From Amycolatopsis sp. CA-230715 (GTDB taxonomy: Bacteria; Actinomycetota; Actinomycetes; Mycobacteriales; Pseudonocardiaceae), in assembly GCF_018736145.1 (NCBI RefSeq), contig NZ_CP059997.1, positions 147,501-211,500 of the forward strand: DNA of 64,000 bases. The letters are read 5' to 3'. Shown piece by piece: positions 7,748-17,078 of the stretch. The notes under the pieces are model-generated. The model did not search any database, was not told the DNA's origin, and saw only the letters and a program-made list of their open reading frames with translations. Position 1 is the first letter of the stretch, and each line of letters opens with the position of its first letter. The translations under genes and the position numbers were made by a program.

Positions 7748-10294
7748 CTAAATCGTTTCAAGCCCGTCGGAGGAAAACGCGTACCGCCCGTGCGCTGCCT
7801 CGAAAACGCCCTCGCGCACCTGCTCGGCGGGGCCGTCCACGACGGCGTTGCGTCCCGGAACGTGCACTTCGGCGACCGCCCCGACCGGGACTTCGACCGC
7901 CAGCCGGAACCGCCCGCCCGTGCGCGACCACGCGACGGAAACCCGGCCGCGCACGGTGTCCACCGCGGTCTCGGCGCGCTCCAGCCCGGTCAGGGCGTCC
8001 GGCCGGACGAGGAAACGCGCGTACCCGTCTTCGACCGGCCGCAGCCCCGCGACGTGTTCGTACAGCCACCCGGTCACGGTTCCCTGGAAGTAGTGGTCGA
8101 GCGAACGGACGCCGGGGTCCCAGTGCTCCCACATCGTGTCGGCGCCGCGGTCGAACCAGTACCCCCAGCTCGGGTACGCCCGCTGGGTCGCGACCGCGTG
8201 CGCGAGCCCGGCGTGGCCGTGCGCGGTGAGCACGGGCAGCAGCACGCTGGTGCCGAGCGCGCCGGTGTTGAGGCGGTCGCCTCGCGCCCGGATGTCCGTG
8301 ACGAGGCTCTCGACGACGGACGGCACCGCGTCGGCGGGGACCAGCCCGAAGGCGAGCGGGATCGCGTTCGACGCCTGCCGGTACTCGGGGTCCTCCGCGG
8401 TCCGGTAGTGGCCTTCGACGCGATCGAGGAATTCGGCGTTCAGCGCGTCTTTCAGGTCCGCGGCCGCGGACCGGTACCGCTCGGCGTCGTGCCCGAGCAG
8501 GTCGCCGAGTTCGGCGGCCAGCACGAGCCCCCGGTGCAGGTACGCGGACGCGGTGAGCCGGGTGTCCTCCGGCGGGATGCCCTGCGGGTAGCCGGGCGGG
8601 AGGTAGTCGCCGAGTTCCGTGGTCGCGACGCCGCCCGACAGGCGCGCCAGCTCCCAGTCGAGGTAGCGCACGAGCGCGTCCCAGTGCCGCCGGGCGGGGC
8701 GGTCGTCGCCGTACCAGCGGTGGAACTGCCGCAGCAGGTAAGGAAAAACGGTCGTCCACTCCGGAGCGGGGGCCAGCTCGGCGAAGCCCCAGCCGCCGCT
8801 CGGCACGATCACCGGCAGCCGTCCCGCCTCGTCCTGGCTGTCGGCGAGGTCGTCGATCCACTTGGCGAAGAACCGCGGGAGCGCGAAGGCGTGCGCCATG
8901 ATCGGGGCGCCGAGCTGGGCGTCACCGGTCCACCCGTTCTTCTCGTACAGCGGCGTGTCGGTGGGGATGCCGTGCAGGTTGTTCGCCAGCGTGCGCCGCA
9001 TCGCCGCGTCGAAGGTCTCGAACAGCGGCTCCGAACAGCGGAACCCGCTGTGCTCGGCGACCGCGCTGCGCACCACCCTCCCGATGACGCGGTCCGGTTT
9101 CGCGCCGCTGATCTGCACGTACCGGAACCCGTGGTAGGTGAACCGCGGCTCCCAGGTTTCCTCGCCGGTGCCCGCGCAGACGTACTCGTCCGTCTGCTTC
9201 CTGGTGCCCGAGACGAACCGGTTCTTCACTTCGACACCGCCGTCGGCGTCGAGCTTCTCGCCGTGCTTCAAGGTGACGACGGTGCCCGCGGGCGCGGTCA
9301 CGGTGAGCCGGGTCCAGCCCGCCATCGTCCGTCCCATGTCGACGATCACGGAGTCGCCGTTTTCGGTCAGCGCAACCGGTTCCACGTCTTCGACCACTTC
9401 GATCGGTTCGTGCTGCTGCGCGCGGAGAACTCCCGCGGGCGCTTCGCGGAGTGCGGCCGCGGCCCACGCGCTGTCGTCGAAGCCGGGGCCGCTCCATCCC
9501 GGAGGGAGGAGCCTGGCGTCGAAGGTTTCCCCGGCGTACAAGGAATCCGAGCGGACCGGGCCCTCGGCGACGCTCCACGTCTCGTCGGTGCCGACGACGG
9601 TCCGCGTGCCGTCGGCGTGCTCGATCTCCAGGCGCGCCAGCAGTTTCGGCTCGTCGCGCCAGCGCGCGCGGTCCCAGTCCCACGCGTTCGGCACCGTCAT
9701 CGCGTAGAAGCCGCGGCCGAGCATCGCCCCGATCGCGTTCTCCCCCGCCCGCAGCAGCTCCGTGACGTCGTGCACGGCGTACAGCACGGTCCGGTCGTAC
9801 GCGGTGAACCCGGGATCGAGCACCTGGTCGCCGACCTTCTCGCCGTTGATTTCGACGTGGTAGTAGGCGAGGCCCGAGACGTACAGCCTGGCCCGCACGG
9901 CATCGGGTGCCGAGAAACCCTTGCGCAGCAAGGCCGAATCCGGCCCGCCGATCCACCGCGCGCCGAAGTCCCCGCCGAGCAGGCCGGTTTCCCACCACGA
10001 GGTTCCGCTCCACGGCGACACCGCCCCGTCGGCGTCCCACACCCGGACCCGCCAGAAGTAGCGGGTGCGCGGCGCGACGGGACCGGCGTAGGCGATGCCG
10101 ACGGTGCGGGCCGATGCGACGCGGCCGGAATCCCACACGTCCGCCGCGCCCGGCTCGCTGCCGACGACCACCTGGTACGCCGTCTGCCGCGCGCCGTGCC
10201 CCGGCGCGGTGAGCGTCCAGGAGAGCCACGGGTCTTCGACGTCAGTGCCCAGCAGCGTGGGCGCGTACTCCACGGTGGTTGTGGCGACGAGCAT
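7748..10294 (-). CDS. Alpha-L-rhamnosidase, GH78
   Basis: 848-residue cytoplasmic or signal-less GH78 enzyme that releases terminal alpha-L-rhamnose. The N-terminal half holds the Ig-like and Bac_rhamnosid N domains (TAYQVVVGS, ARLYVSGLAYYHVEINGEK). The (alpha/alpha)6 barrel carries the hallmark EKNGWTGDAQ with the catalytic acidic cluster, then GGWGFAELAPAPEW and a C-terminal beta-sandwich. The ATG at 10294 has AAGGGG 8 bases upstream; the longer frame has no coding signal. The upstream VWA gene ends only 14 bases earlier, so it may be cotranscribed, but no functional link is evident. Confidence 0.93.
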   Translation of the reverse strand: MLVATTTVEYAPTLLGTDVEDPWLSWTLTAPGHGARQTAYQVVVGSEPGAADVWDSGRVASARTVGIAYAGPVAPRTRYFWRVRVWDADGAVSPWSGTSWWETGLLGGDFGARWIGGPDSALLRKGFSAPDAVRARLYVSGLAYYHVEINGEKVGDQVLDPGFTAYDRTVLYAVHDVTELLRAGENAIGAMLGRGFYAMTVPNAWDWDRARWRDEPKLLARLEIEHADGTRTVVGTDETWSVAEGPVRSDSLYAGETFDARLLPPGWSGPGFDDSAWAAAALREAPAGVLRAQQHEPIEVVEDVEPVALTENGDSVIVDMGRTMAGWTRLTVTAPAGTVVTLKHGEKLDADGGVEVKNRFVSGTRKQTDEYVCAGTGEETWEPRFTYHGFRYVQISGAKPDRVIGRVVRSAVAEHSGFRCSEPLFETFDAAMRRTLANNLHGIPTDTPLYEKNGWTGDAQLGAPIMAHAFALPRFFAKWIDDLADSQDEAGRLPVIVPSGGWGFAELAPAPEWTTVFPYLLRQFHRWYGDDRPARRHWDALVRYLDWELARLSGGVATTELGDYLPPGYPQGIPPEDTRLTASAYLHRGLVLAAELGDLLGHDAERYRSAAADLKDALNAEFLDRVEGHYRTAEDPEYRQASNAIPLAFGLVPADAVPSVVESLVTDIRARGDRLNTGALGTSVLLPVLTAHGHAGLAHAVATQRAYPSWGYWFDRGADTMWEHWDPGVRSLDHYFQGTVTGWLYEHVAGLRPVEDGYARFLVRPDALTGLERAETAVDTVRGRVSVAWSRTGGRFRLAVEVPVGAVAEVHVPGRNAVVDGPAEQVREGVFEAAHGRYAFSSDGLETI

Positions 10295-10308
10295 GCCCGG
10301 TGCCCCTT

Positions 10309-11661
10309 TCAGGTCGGCAGGATCTTGGCGACGAGATCGGCGAGCTGGCGCGCGGTCCGGCATTCGTGCATCTCGACGACGGAGGCGTAGGCGTGCGCCG
10401 CGGAGTCCCCTGTGGACCAGAGCGCCTCGCGTTCGGGGTTGAGCCAGTAGGTGCGGCGGGCCCGCGCGCGGATCGCCTGTACCGCGGGCAGGTTCGGGTC
10501 ACCGCCGTTGGTGCGGGCGTCGCCGAGGATCAGCACGGAGGTCTTCGGGCCGACCGCGTCGAGGTAGCGTTCGATGAACCCGCCGAGCGCGTGCCGGTAG
10601 TCGCTGTGACCGTCCCATGTGGACAGTTCGGCCTCGGCGGCGATCCGCTCGCCGAGCGCGGCCGGGTCGGTCTCTCCCCCGGTGACCAGGCGCGTGACCT
10701 CGTCGACGGTGTCGATGAAGGCGAACACTCGCACGCGCGAGAATTCTTCGGCCAAGGCCTGCACGAGCAGCATGGTGAAGTTCGCGAACCCGGCCACGGA
10801 GCCGGAAAGATCGCACAGCAGCACCAGTTCCGGGCGGCCGGGCCGCCGCACGCGGTAGGCGGGGCGCAGTGGCACGCCGCCGGTGCCGAGCGATCGGCGG
10901 AGCGTGCGCCGCAGGTCGACGCGGCCGCGGTTGGCCCGCCGCCGGCGCGCGGCGAGCCTGGCGGCGAGCTTGCGGGACAACGGCTGCACGGTGCGCCGCA
11001 GCTCGGCGAGCTGGGCCCGGCTCGCGAGCAGGAAGTCGACGCGGTCGGCGGGCGGGGCGATGGCGTGCTTCGCGACGCGGTCGCGCCCGCGGACCTCGGC
11101 CGTCCGGCGGCGCGCCTCGGTGCGGACGTTGTTCCGGAACGCCTCGACGCGCCGCCGCACCTCGTCGCGCCGGAACCGGTCGGTGAACTCCGGCTCGCCC
11201 GTCCGCATCGCGGCCATGACACCGGAAATGAGCGTCTGCGGCTGGAGCCGGTCGAGTGCCTGGTGCGCGGAGAACCCGCCGCCGCCCGCCGCCTGTCCGT
11301 AGTTGCCGAGCAGATCGACCGCGACACCCGCGAGCCGCGCCATGGCGGCTTCGTCCCCGGCGGCCAGCGCCGAGGCCAGTTCCTCGCGCAGTGCCGCGAG
11401 ATCGAATTCGCGCTCCCGCGCGCTTTCGGGGACTCCCGCGCCGAGCGGGAAGAACAGGTCGAAGGTCGCGTCGAACACCGCGCGCTGCCCGCCGCGGCGG
11501 ATGAGCGCGGCGGCGAGCCCTTCCCGCACCCGCTCGCGGTCGTCGAGGCCGAGCACTTCGAGCGCGGCCGCCGCGTCGACGGTCTCGCTGGGCCCCGCCT
11601 GGACGCCGTGCTCGCGCAGCGCGCGCACGAACTCGACCAGCCGATCCGGGAGGTCGCCCAT
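10309..11661 (-). CDS. VWA domain protein of the CoxE family
   Basis: 450 residues. The C-terminal half is a von Willebrand A domain with an intact MIDAS start (LLCDLSGSVAGF) and the usual FAFIDTVDEVT strand. The N-terminal helical half matches CoxE-type proteins. These act with a MoxR AAA ATPase as a chaperone pair for metal-centre insertion or complex remodelling. The MoxR partner lies immediately upstream with 2 bases between stop and start, so the two are surely cotranscribed. The client protein is not encoded nearby. Confidence 0.9.
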   Translation of the reverse strand: MGDLPDRLVEFVRALREHGVQAGPSETVDAAAALEVLGLDDRERVREGLAAALIRRGGQRAVFDATFDLFFPLGAGVPESAREREFDLAALREELASALAAGDEAAMARLAGVAVDLLGNYGQAAGGGGFSAHQALDRLQPQTLISGVMAAMRTGEPEFTDRFRRDEVRRRVEAFRNNVRTEARRRTAEVRGRDRVAKHAIAPPADRVDFLLASRAQLAELRRTVQPLSRKLAARLAARRRRANRGRVDLRRTLRRSLGTGGVPLRPAYRVRRPGRPELVLLCDLSGSVAGFANFTMLLVQALAEEFSRVRVFAFIDTVDEVTRLVTGGETDPAALGERIAAEAELSTWDGHSDYRHALGGFIERYLDAVGPKTSVLILGDARTNGGDPNLPAVQAIRARARRTYWLNPEREALWSTGDSAAHAYASVVEMHECRTARQLADLVAKILPT

Positions 11662-11663
11662 GC

Positions 11664-12545
11664 TCAGCCGCCGAGGACGCGGTCGAGCTCCAGCCGGTCG
11701 GCCGCCTTCGTCACGTCGTCCTGGTGCTTGAGGATCACGCCGAGGCTGTCGCGCACCACGGTTTCGTCGAGCGTGTCGGCGCCGAGCGCGAGCAGCGTGC
11801 GGGCCCAGTCGATGGTCTCCGAGACCGAAGGTGCCTTGCGCAGCTCCATCGCCCGCAGCTCGCCGATGACCTTGATCAGCGCGGTGGCCAAAGAGGCGTC
11901 CAGCTCCGGCACCCTGCTCAGCACGATCCGGCGTTCCAGTTCGGCGTCCGGGAAGTCGATGTGCAGGAACAGGCAGCGGCGGCGCAGCGCCTCGGACAGC
12001 TCGCGCGTCGCGTTGGAGGTCAGCACGACGAACGGGCGCGTGCTCGCGGTGATGGTGCCCAGTTCGGGGACGGTGACCTGGAAGTCGCCGAGCACTTCGA
12101 GCAGCAGGCCTTCGATCTCGACGTCGGCCTTGTCGGTTTCGTCGACGAGCAGCACCGTCGGCTCGTCACCGGAGATCGCGGTGAGCAGCGGGCGCCGGAG
12201 CAGGAACTCCTCGCCGAAGATGTCCGTCCGCGCCGCCTCCCACCCCTCGTCACGGCCCGCGGTGATCCGCAGGAGCTGCTTGGCGTGGTTCCACTCGTAC
12301 AGCGCGCGGGCCTCGTCGATGCCTTCGTAGCACTGGAGCCGGACGAGCCTGGCCTCGCGGACCTTAGCGACCGCGTTCGCCAGCTCGGTCTTGCCGACCC
12401 CGGCCGGGCCCTCGACCAGCAGCGGCTTGCCGAGGCGATCGGCGAGGTAGACGGTGGTGGCGACCGCGGTGGAGGCGAGGTAGCCCACCTCCGCCAGGCT
12501 CGCCGTCACGTCGTCCACCGACGTGAAGAACCCGGTCTGCGTCAC
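11664..12545 (-). CDS. MoxR-family AAA+ ATPase
   Basis: 293-residue AAA+ chaperone. It has Walker A (GPAGVGKTEL), Walker B (VLLVDETDKAD), sensor 1 (VLTSNATRELSEAL) and the arginine-finger region RRRCLFLHIDFP. The GTG at 12545 is preceded by GGAGGGG and gives the usual MoxR length; the ORF extends a further 127 codons without homology. It pairs with the CoxE-like VWA gene downstream. It is divergent from the SRPBCC gene across about 110 bases. Confidence 0.92.
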   Translation of the reverse strand: MTQTGFFTSVDDVTASLAEVGYLASTAVATTVYLADRLGKPLLVEGPAGVGKTELANAVAKVREARLVRLQCYEGIDEARALYEWNHAKQLLRITAGRDEGWEAARTDIFGEEFLLRRPLLTAISGDEPTVLLVDETDKADVEIEGLLLEVLGDFQVTVPELGTITASTRPFVVLTSNATRELSEALRRRCLFLHIDFPDAELERRIVLSRVPELDASLATALIKVIGELRAMELRKAPSVSETIDWARTLLALGADTLDETVVRDSLGVILKHQDDVTKAADRLELDRVLGG

Positions 12546-12654
12546 GAGCCGCCCCTCCCGGAAAAAGTTGTCATCCGGCTCCGATTGTGCGGGATGGCCG
12601 CCCCGGCCCGCCGTGCGACTCCGATCACAGCGGCGGCGTGCCAGACTTCGGGAC

Positions 12655-13128
12655 ATGACGGAACAGTTCGAAGTGCGGCGGCGGATCGCGGCACCACCCT
12701 CGGCCGTGTTCGCGCTGCTGTGCGATCCAGCCGGGCACGTGGCGATCGACAGCTCCGGGATGCTGCAGTCCGCCGACGGCGCGCCGGTGCGGGCGGTCGG
12801 CGACGAGTTCGTCGTGCACATGGACCGCGAGGCGCTCGGCGACCTGCCCATGGGCCGGTACGACGTCACCGTGATCATCACGCGGTTCGAACCGGACCGG
12901 GAGATCGAATGGACGATCTCGGGCACCGTCCAGCCACCGATCCGGCACCTCTACGGGTACCGGCTGGAACCGAGCGAGCACGGCACGCTCGTCACGTCCT
13001 ATTACGACTGGAGCCAGATCGAGGAGCGCTACCGCGACAAGGGCATCTTCCCGGTCATCCCGGAAGCCGCGCTGCGCGCCACGCTCGGGATCCTCGCGCG
13101 CACGGTCGAACGGCCCGTGTCGCGCTGA
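12655..13128 (+). CDS. SRPBCC (START/Bet v1-like) family protein
   Basis: 157-residue polyketide-cyclase-like SRPBCC protein. It begins EQFEVRRRIAAPPSAVFALL and has a GRYDVTVIITRFEPDREI strand and a C-terminal helix, the helix-grip fold that binds small hydrophobic ligands. No Shine-Dalgarno precedes the ATG at 12655, so a leaderless message is possible. Ligand unknown. It is divergent from MoxR and 27 bases upstream of the STAND ATPase gene. Confidence 0.8.
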   Translation: MTEQFEVRRRIAAPPSAVFALLCDPAGHVAIDSSGMLQSADGAPVRAVGDEFVVHMDREALGDLPMGRYDVTVIITRFEPDREIEWTISGTVQPPIRHLYGYRLEPSEHGTLVTSYYDWSQIEERYRDKGIFPVIPEAALRATLGILARTVERPVSR

Positions 13129-13155
13129 AGACGCGGGTCCGAGAGGATCGCCGTC

Positions 13156-15177
13156 ATGAACGAGCCCACCCGGCGGGCGGGCGCCGCCCGGCCCCGGTCG
13201 ATGGCCGACCGGGTGCGGCGGCTCCGCCGCCAGGGTTTCGTCGGCAGAGTGCCGGAGCGCCGCACTTTCTCCTCGGCGCTGCGCGGTGGTCCCGACGACC
13301 CGCGCCTGGTGCTGCTGCACGGTCCCGGCGGGATCGGGAAGTCGGCGTTGCTGCGGCGGCTGGCCGACGACGCCGAGGAACTCGGCCGCACCGCGGTGTG
13401 GGTGCACGGGGAGTACGCCGGGTCGTCGGCCACGGCGTTCGCCGAAGCGGCGGCGCCGGTGTGGGACGCCGACCAGCCGGTACTGCTGGTCGACGGGTTC
13501 GAGCATTGCCAGGTCCTGGAAACCTGGCTGCGGGAGGATTTCCTGCCCACGGTGCCGGAGGACGCGGTCGTGGTGGTGGCGGGGCGGCGGCGTCCTGATC
13601 CACAGTGGACGCTCGATCCCGGCTGGCGCCGCGTCACGCGGGCGATCGCGCTGCGGCCGTTGACCCCCTGGGAAGCGACACACCTGCTCGACGACCGGGG
13701 CGTACCGGATTCCCTGCACGCGGCGGTGAACCGGTTCGCCGGCGGGCATCCGCTGGCGCTGTGCCTCGCGGCCGAGGTCGCGCTCGGCGACGACGCGACG
13801 TGGGAGCCGGGCCCGGACGTCATCGAGACCCTGCTGGCGCGCGTGATCGACCGGGTGCCGTCGGCGGCGCACGAGTACGGGCTGCGCGTGTGCGGCCACG
13901 TCCGGCACGTCACGGCCGATCTGCTGCGGACCGGTCTCGACGAGCGGGACGCGCTCGCCGTGTTCGGCTGGCTCGCCGAATTGCCTTACGTGGAAACGGG
14001 AAAACACGGTCTGGTCGCGCACGAACAGGTCCGCGAGGCACTCGACGCCTCGTTCCGCTGGCGCGATCCCACCGCCTACGCCGAGTTGCACGTGCGCCTG
14101 TGGCGGCATCTGAGCGAGCGGGTGACGACCGCTTCGGAGGACACCGCGACGGCGGTGGCCGCCGAGCGCCTCTACCTCTACCGGTACGGCGCGCACGGCC
14201 TCAGCAACCCGTTCGAACCTCCGCCGACCGAGAACCTGTTCGAACGGCAGTACACGCCGGATCTGCGGGCGGAGGTGCTTCGCCTGGCACGCGACGATCA
14301 GGGCGAGCGCGGCGCGCGGCTGGTGGCCTACTGGCTCGATCGGCAACCCGGGGCGTTCTCCGTCTACTGCCGCGCGGACGACCTGGCCCCGGTGGGCTTC
14401 TTCGCCGGGCTGCGCCTCGGCCCGGACTTCGACGACTGGGCGCGCGATCCCGCGCTGGCGCCCGTGCGCGAGCACCTCGACCGCACCGAGCGGATGGCGC
14501 CCGGCCAGTACGTCGTGGTCGCCCGGTTCATGGTGCCGACGCCGTCCGACGAAACCCGCCTGTACGAAGCGACCGGGGTGCACCTGCACACCGCGCACAT
14601 CACCTCCGCGAACCTGCGGGAACAGGGCGGTCTCGTCGCCAGTTTCGTGGTGGCCACCTACATCGACGTCCTCGCCCCCGGGCTCGAGCTGTTCGGTTAC
14701 CGGCTGGCCCGTGCGGTGCCGGAGCTCGGGGACCAGCGGTGGGGCGTCGTCGTGCACGACTGGCGGGGGCTCCCGCTGACGGAATGGCTCGACCGGATCA
14801 GCGCCGCGTTCGGCTGGACGAGTCAGGGCTCCGGCGCGCCACCGGCGATGCCGCGGCGGGGGTTCGACGAGGCCGTCAAGCAGGCGCTGCTCGACTGGCA
14901 CGACGACGGCGCGATCGCCGCGAACCCGCTGACCCGGTTGTACGGCGACGCCCTGCGCGCGACCGTCACCGACGCCGTCGACGCGCTCCGCGAGGATCCC
15001 CGGTCCGTCAAGCACCAGCGCGTCGTGCGGGCCACCTACTTCGACCGCCGCACCACGCAAGAAGCCGCGGCGGCCCGGCTCGGGCTTCCGTACGGCACCT
15101 ACCGACGCCACCTCCGAACCGGAGTGCAGGAGCTTTGCGACGCGCTGTGGGACCGCCAGGCCACCGGAACGTCCTGA
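13156..15177 (+). CDS. STAND-type ATPase with C-terminal sigma-region-4-like HTH
   Basis: 673-residue signal-transduction ATPase. Walker A GPGGIGKSALL lies near residue 57 and Walker B VLLVDGFEHC near residue 112. A RFAGGHPLAL motif typical of NB-ARC/NACHT winged-helix modules follows. The middle ~300 residues are unassigned and may be a sensor. The last ~60 residues (QEAAAARLGLPYGTYRRHL) look like a sigma-4 or LuxR-type HTH. The layout is a ligand- or stress-triggered transcription regulator. Target genes are not apparent; the next gene encodes a small protein of unknown function. Confidence 0.75.
   Translation: MNEPTRRAGAARPRSMADRVRRLRRQGFVGRVPERRTFSSALRGGPDDPRLVLLHGPGGIGKSALLRRLADDAEELGRTAVWVHGEYAGSSATAFAEAAAPVWDADQPVLLVDGFEHCQVLETWLREDFLPTVPEDAVVVVAGRRRPDPQWTLDPGWRRVTRAIALRPLTPWEATHLLDDRGVPDSLHAAVNRFAGGHPLALCLAAEVALGDDATWEPGPDVIETLLARVIDRVPSAAHEYGLRVCGHVRHVTADLLRTGLDERDALAVFGWLAELPYVETGKHGLVAHEQVREALDASFRWRDPTAYAELHVRLWRHLSERVTTASEDTATAVAAERLYLYRYGAHGLSNPFEPPPTENLFERQYTPDLRAEVLRLARDDQGERGARLVAYWLDRQPGAFSVYCRADDLAPVGFFAGLRLGPDFDDWARDPALAPVREHLDRTERMAPGQYVVVARFMVPTPSDETRLYEATGVHLHTAHITSANLREQGGLVASFVVATYIDVLAPGLELFGYRLARAVPELGDQRWGVVVHDWRGLPLTEWLDRISAAFGWTSQGSGAPPAMPRRGFDEAVKQALLDWHDDGAIAANPLTRLYGDALRATVTDAVDALREDPRSVKHQRVVRATYFDRRTTQEAAAARLGLPYGTYRRHLRTGVQELCDALWDRQATGTS
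13599..13609. repeat. TCCACAGTGGA odd palindrome, copy 1
   Basis: Lies inside the STAND ATPase gene, read there as codons CCA-CAG-TGG (Pro-Gln-Trp). Confidence 0.8.
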
Positions 15178-15249
15178 ACCGGCCAGCGGCTGCCCTCCCC
15201 GGAGGTCCCCGCCCTACGATGCCGACAAGTCCGGCTTCGGAGGAAAAAC

Positions 15250-15570
15250 GTGGGCTACCGAGAACGCCGCATCGCACTGATCGCCGACCGGGCCGCACCG
15301 CACCTGGAGCCCGGCGAACGGATCCAGACCGGGTTCATCGCGCAGACCGGTTCATGGATCTTCACCGCGCGCGTGTGGACGTTCGTGGCCACCGACCGCG
15401 CGATCCTGATCGTGGGACGCGGCGAGGCGCGACGACTCCCCCGCGACCACCGATTCGGCGAACCGACCGGGATGTACCACAAGATCGAGCTGGACCGCAC
15501 GTACAAAGTGCACCGGCAGTACTTCCCCGAGATCATCGCCGCCGACGAGGCGCTGCGCGACATGCGGTGA
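15250..15570 (+). CDS. Small conserved protein, possible PH-like fold
   Basis: 106 residues: ERIQTGFIAQTG, then FTARVWTFVATDRAILIV, then a basic stretch. The pattern of short strands is reminiscent of bacterial PH-like (YokE/DUF) proteins, but I cannot name a family. GGAGG at 15239-15243 sets the GTG start at 15250. It converges on the TetR gene with only 4 bases between stops and no terminator. Expression as a real protein is likely; function is unknown. Confidence 0.65.
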   Translation: MGYRERRIALIADRAAPHLEPGERIQTGFIAQTGSWIFTARVWTFVATDRAILIVGRGEARRLPRDHRFGEPTGMYHKIELDRTYKVHRQYFPEIIAADEALRDMR

Positions 15571-15574
15571 ACGA

Positions 15575-16141
15575 CTAGCCCTTGCTCATGCGCAGGATCA
15601 GGGCGACCGCGTCCTCCGAGCGGGCTCCCGGAGTCAGCACTTCCCGCAGGAGCAGGCCGCGAATCGCGGCAACGGTGACGGTGGCCGTGGTCAGCGCTTC
15701 CTCGGCGCCGAGCCCTTCGCGTTCCGCGAGCGAGGCCAGCATCCTGGTCAGGTCGTCGAGCGAGTCGATGAACTCGCGGAAGTCCTCCGGGCGGTACGCG
15801 GCCAGTCCCACGACGTGGAAGAAGCCGCGAACCCGCGACAGCTGCTCCGGGCGGGTGTAGGTCCGCCAGATCGCCGCCACGAGGTCGTCGAAGGTGCCCT
15901 GGTGCGCGGCCTCGAAAAGCGCTTCGTTGTCCCGGGATCGCTGCGCCTTGAGCATGGCCGCCAAGACGCCAGGGAGCGACCCGAAGTGATAGCGCAGGAG
16001 GGCGTGGCTGGTCTCGGTCCGGGCGGCGATCTCGCGCAGCGACACCTCCGGTGCGGGAAGGGCCTCGCCGAAGGCGTCGAGAAGCCGAGCCAGCAGACGC
16101 TCGCGCGCGTCGCCCTTGCCTTCCGTGCTTGACAAGATCAC
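15575..16141 (-). CDS. TetR/AcrR family regulator
   Basis: 188 residues. The N-terminal TetR HTH reads SLREIAARTETSHALLRYHF, with HALLRYHFGS as the recognition helix and turn. The helical C-terminal domain ends in LRMSKG. The start is GTG at 16141. It is divergent from the esterase gene with a 78-base gap, so it probably represses that gene and itself; a CAAC-tcc-GTTG palindrome lies in the gap. Confidence 0.88.
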   Translation of the reverse strand: MILSSTEGKGDARERLLARLLDAFGEALPAPEVSLREIAARTETSHALLRYHFGSLPGVLAAMLKAQRSRDNEALFEAAHQGTFDDLVAAIWRTYTRPEQLSRVRGFFHVVGLAAYRPEDFREFIDSLDDLTRMLASLAEREGLGAEEALTTATVTVAAIRGLLLREVLTPGARSEDAVALILRMSKG

Positions 16142-16182
16142 TCCCGCAGTTTATCCATTGGAAAAGACAGCCAACTCCGTTG
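16129..16182 (+). promoter_or_regulatory. Esterase promoter with possible TetR operator
   Basis: A perfect -35 TTGACA (16129-16134) and TATCCA (16152-16157) are separated by 17 bases. The transcript would start near 16164. A small palindrome CAACTCCGTTG (16172-16182) lies just downstream, where a bound TetR protein would block clearance. The -35 box overlaps the start of the divergent TetR gene. Confidence 0.5.
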
Positions 16183-16219
16183 TCGCCGTCCAAGCCGGAC
16201 GTGTTGTGAAGGATCTCCG

Positions 16220-17074
16220 ATGAGCACCATGTGGAACGGCTGCCTCGCCGACACCGACTACTTCGAACCGCGTTCCAGCGGTGGACACGACTACGGCGTC
16301 TGGGTCACCACGCCACCGGGCTACGACCCCGCCACGACGCGAGCGCCTGTCGTGTACGTGCTCGACGGCAATTGGACCGTGGGCATGACGGCGCCGCTCA
16401 TCGTGACCCAGCGGGACCCCATGCAGCGGATCCAGCCCTACGTCCAAGTCAGCGTCGGCTACGCGGGCGAACAAGCTCAGCACTGGGCGCGGCTGCGCAA
16501 CCGAGACCTCGTGCCACCCGGCGAGCCCGTCGCCGAGGAGTTCATCGATGCCGTGGAAATGGGAGTGCGAACGGGCGCGATGACACGCGAGGAAGCCGAC
16601 GCCTACCTCGCCGAATTACGCGACACCCGCGCCGACGCGTTCCTGGACTTCCTCACCGCGGAACTGCACCCGCGGATCGAACGCGACTACGGCACGGCCG
16701 CGAGCGGTCACGGCCTCTTCGGCTACTCCTACGGCGGACTTTTCACCCTCTATGCCTGGCTCACCGGCAACACGCTCTTCGAGAGCATCGGCGCGGGCAG
16801 CCCCGGCGTCGCCAGTGTGGACAGTCAGATCTTCGCCCAACTCCGGGAACTGGGCGACAGCAAGCCCTCCGCGAAGCTTCACGTGACCTTCAACGAGCAA
16901 GAGCTGCTCGGAAACCTGCCCATCTACCAGAACATCACGAAGCACACGGCCACCGTCCTGCACAACCTCACCTCGCGCGGCGAAACCGTCACCAGCGCGA
17001 TCCTGCGCGAAACGCACGTGACCGGCCTGCAGGCCTCGTTCCTCAGCTACCTCAGGACCTGCCGCGCCGGGTAA
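16220..17074 (+). CDS. Alpha/beta hydrolase, esterase D / Fes-like
   Basis: 284-residue hydrolase of the putative esterase (siderophore esterase-like) family. The nucleophile elbow is GYSYGG, preceded by YGTAASGHGLF. VVYVLDGNWTVGMTAPLI and a late HVTGL histidine complete the pattern. There is no signal peptide. AAGGA lies 7 bases before the ATG. The divergent TetR gene suggests induction by a small molecule, possibly its substrate. It converges on the helicase gene with 4 bases between stops. Confidence 0.83.
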   Translation: MSTMWNGCLADTDYFEPRSSGGHDYGVWVTTPPGYDPATTRAPVVYVLDGNWTVGMTAPLIVTQRDPMQRIQPYVQVSVGYAGEQAQHWARLRNRDLVPPGEPVAEEFIDAVEMGVRTGAMTREEADAYLAELRDTRADAFLDFLTAELHPRIERDYGTAASGHGLFGYSYGGLFTLYAWLTGNTLFESIGAGSPGVASVDSQIFAQLRELGDSKPSAKLHVTFNEQELLGNLPIYQNITKHTATVLHNLTSRGETVTSAILRETHVTGLQASFLSYLRTCRAG

Positions 17075-17078
17075 AGCA

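Noticed and set aside
7661..10390. Plus-strand frame of 909 codons
   Set aside because: Antisense to the GH78 rhamnosidase, whose active-site motif is intact.
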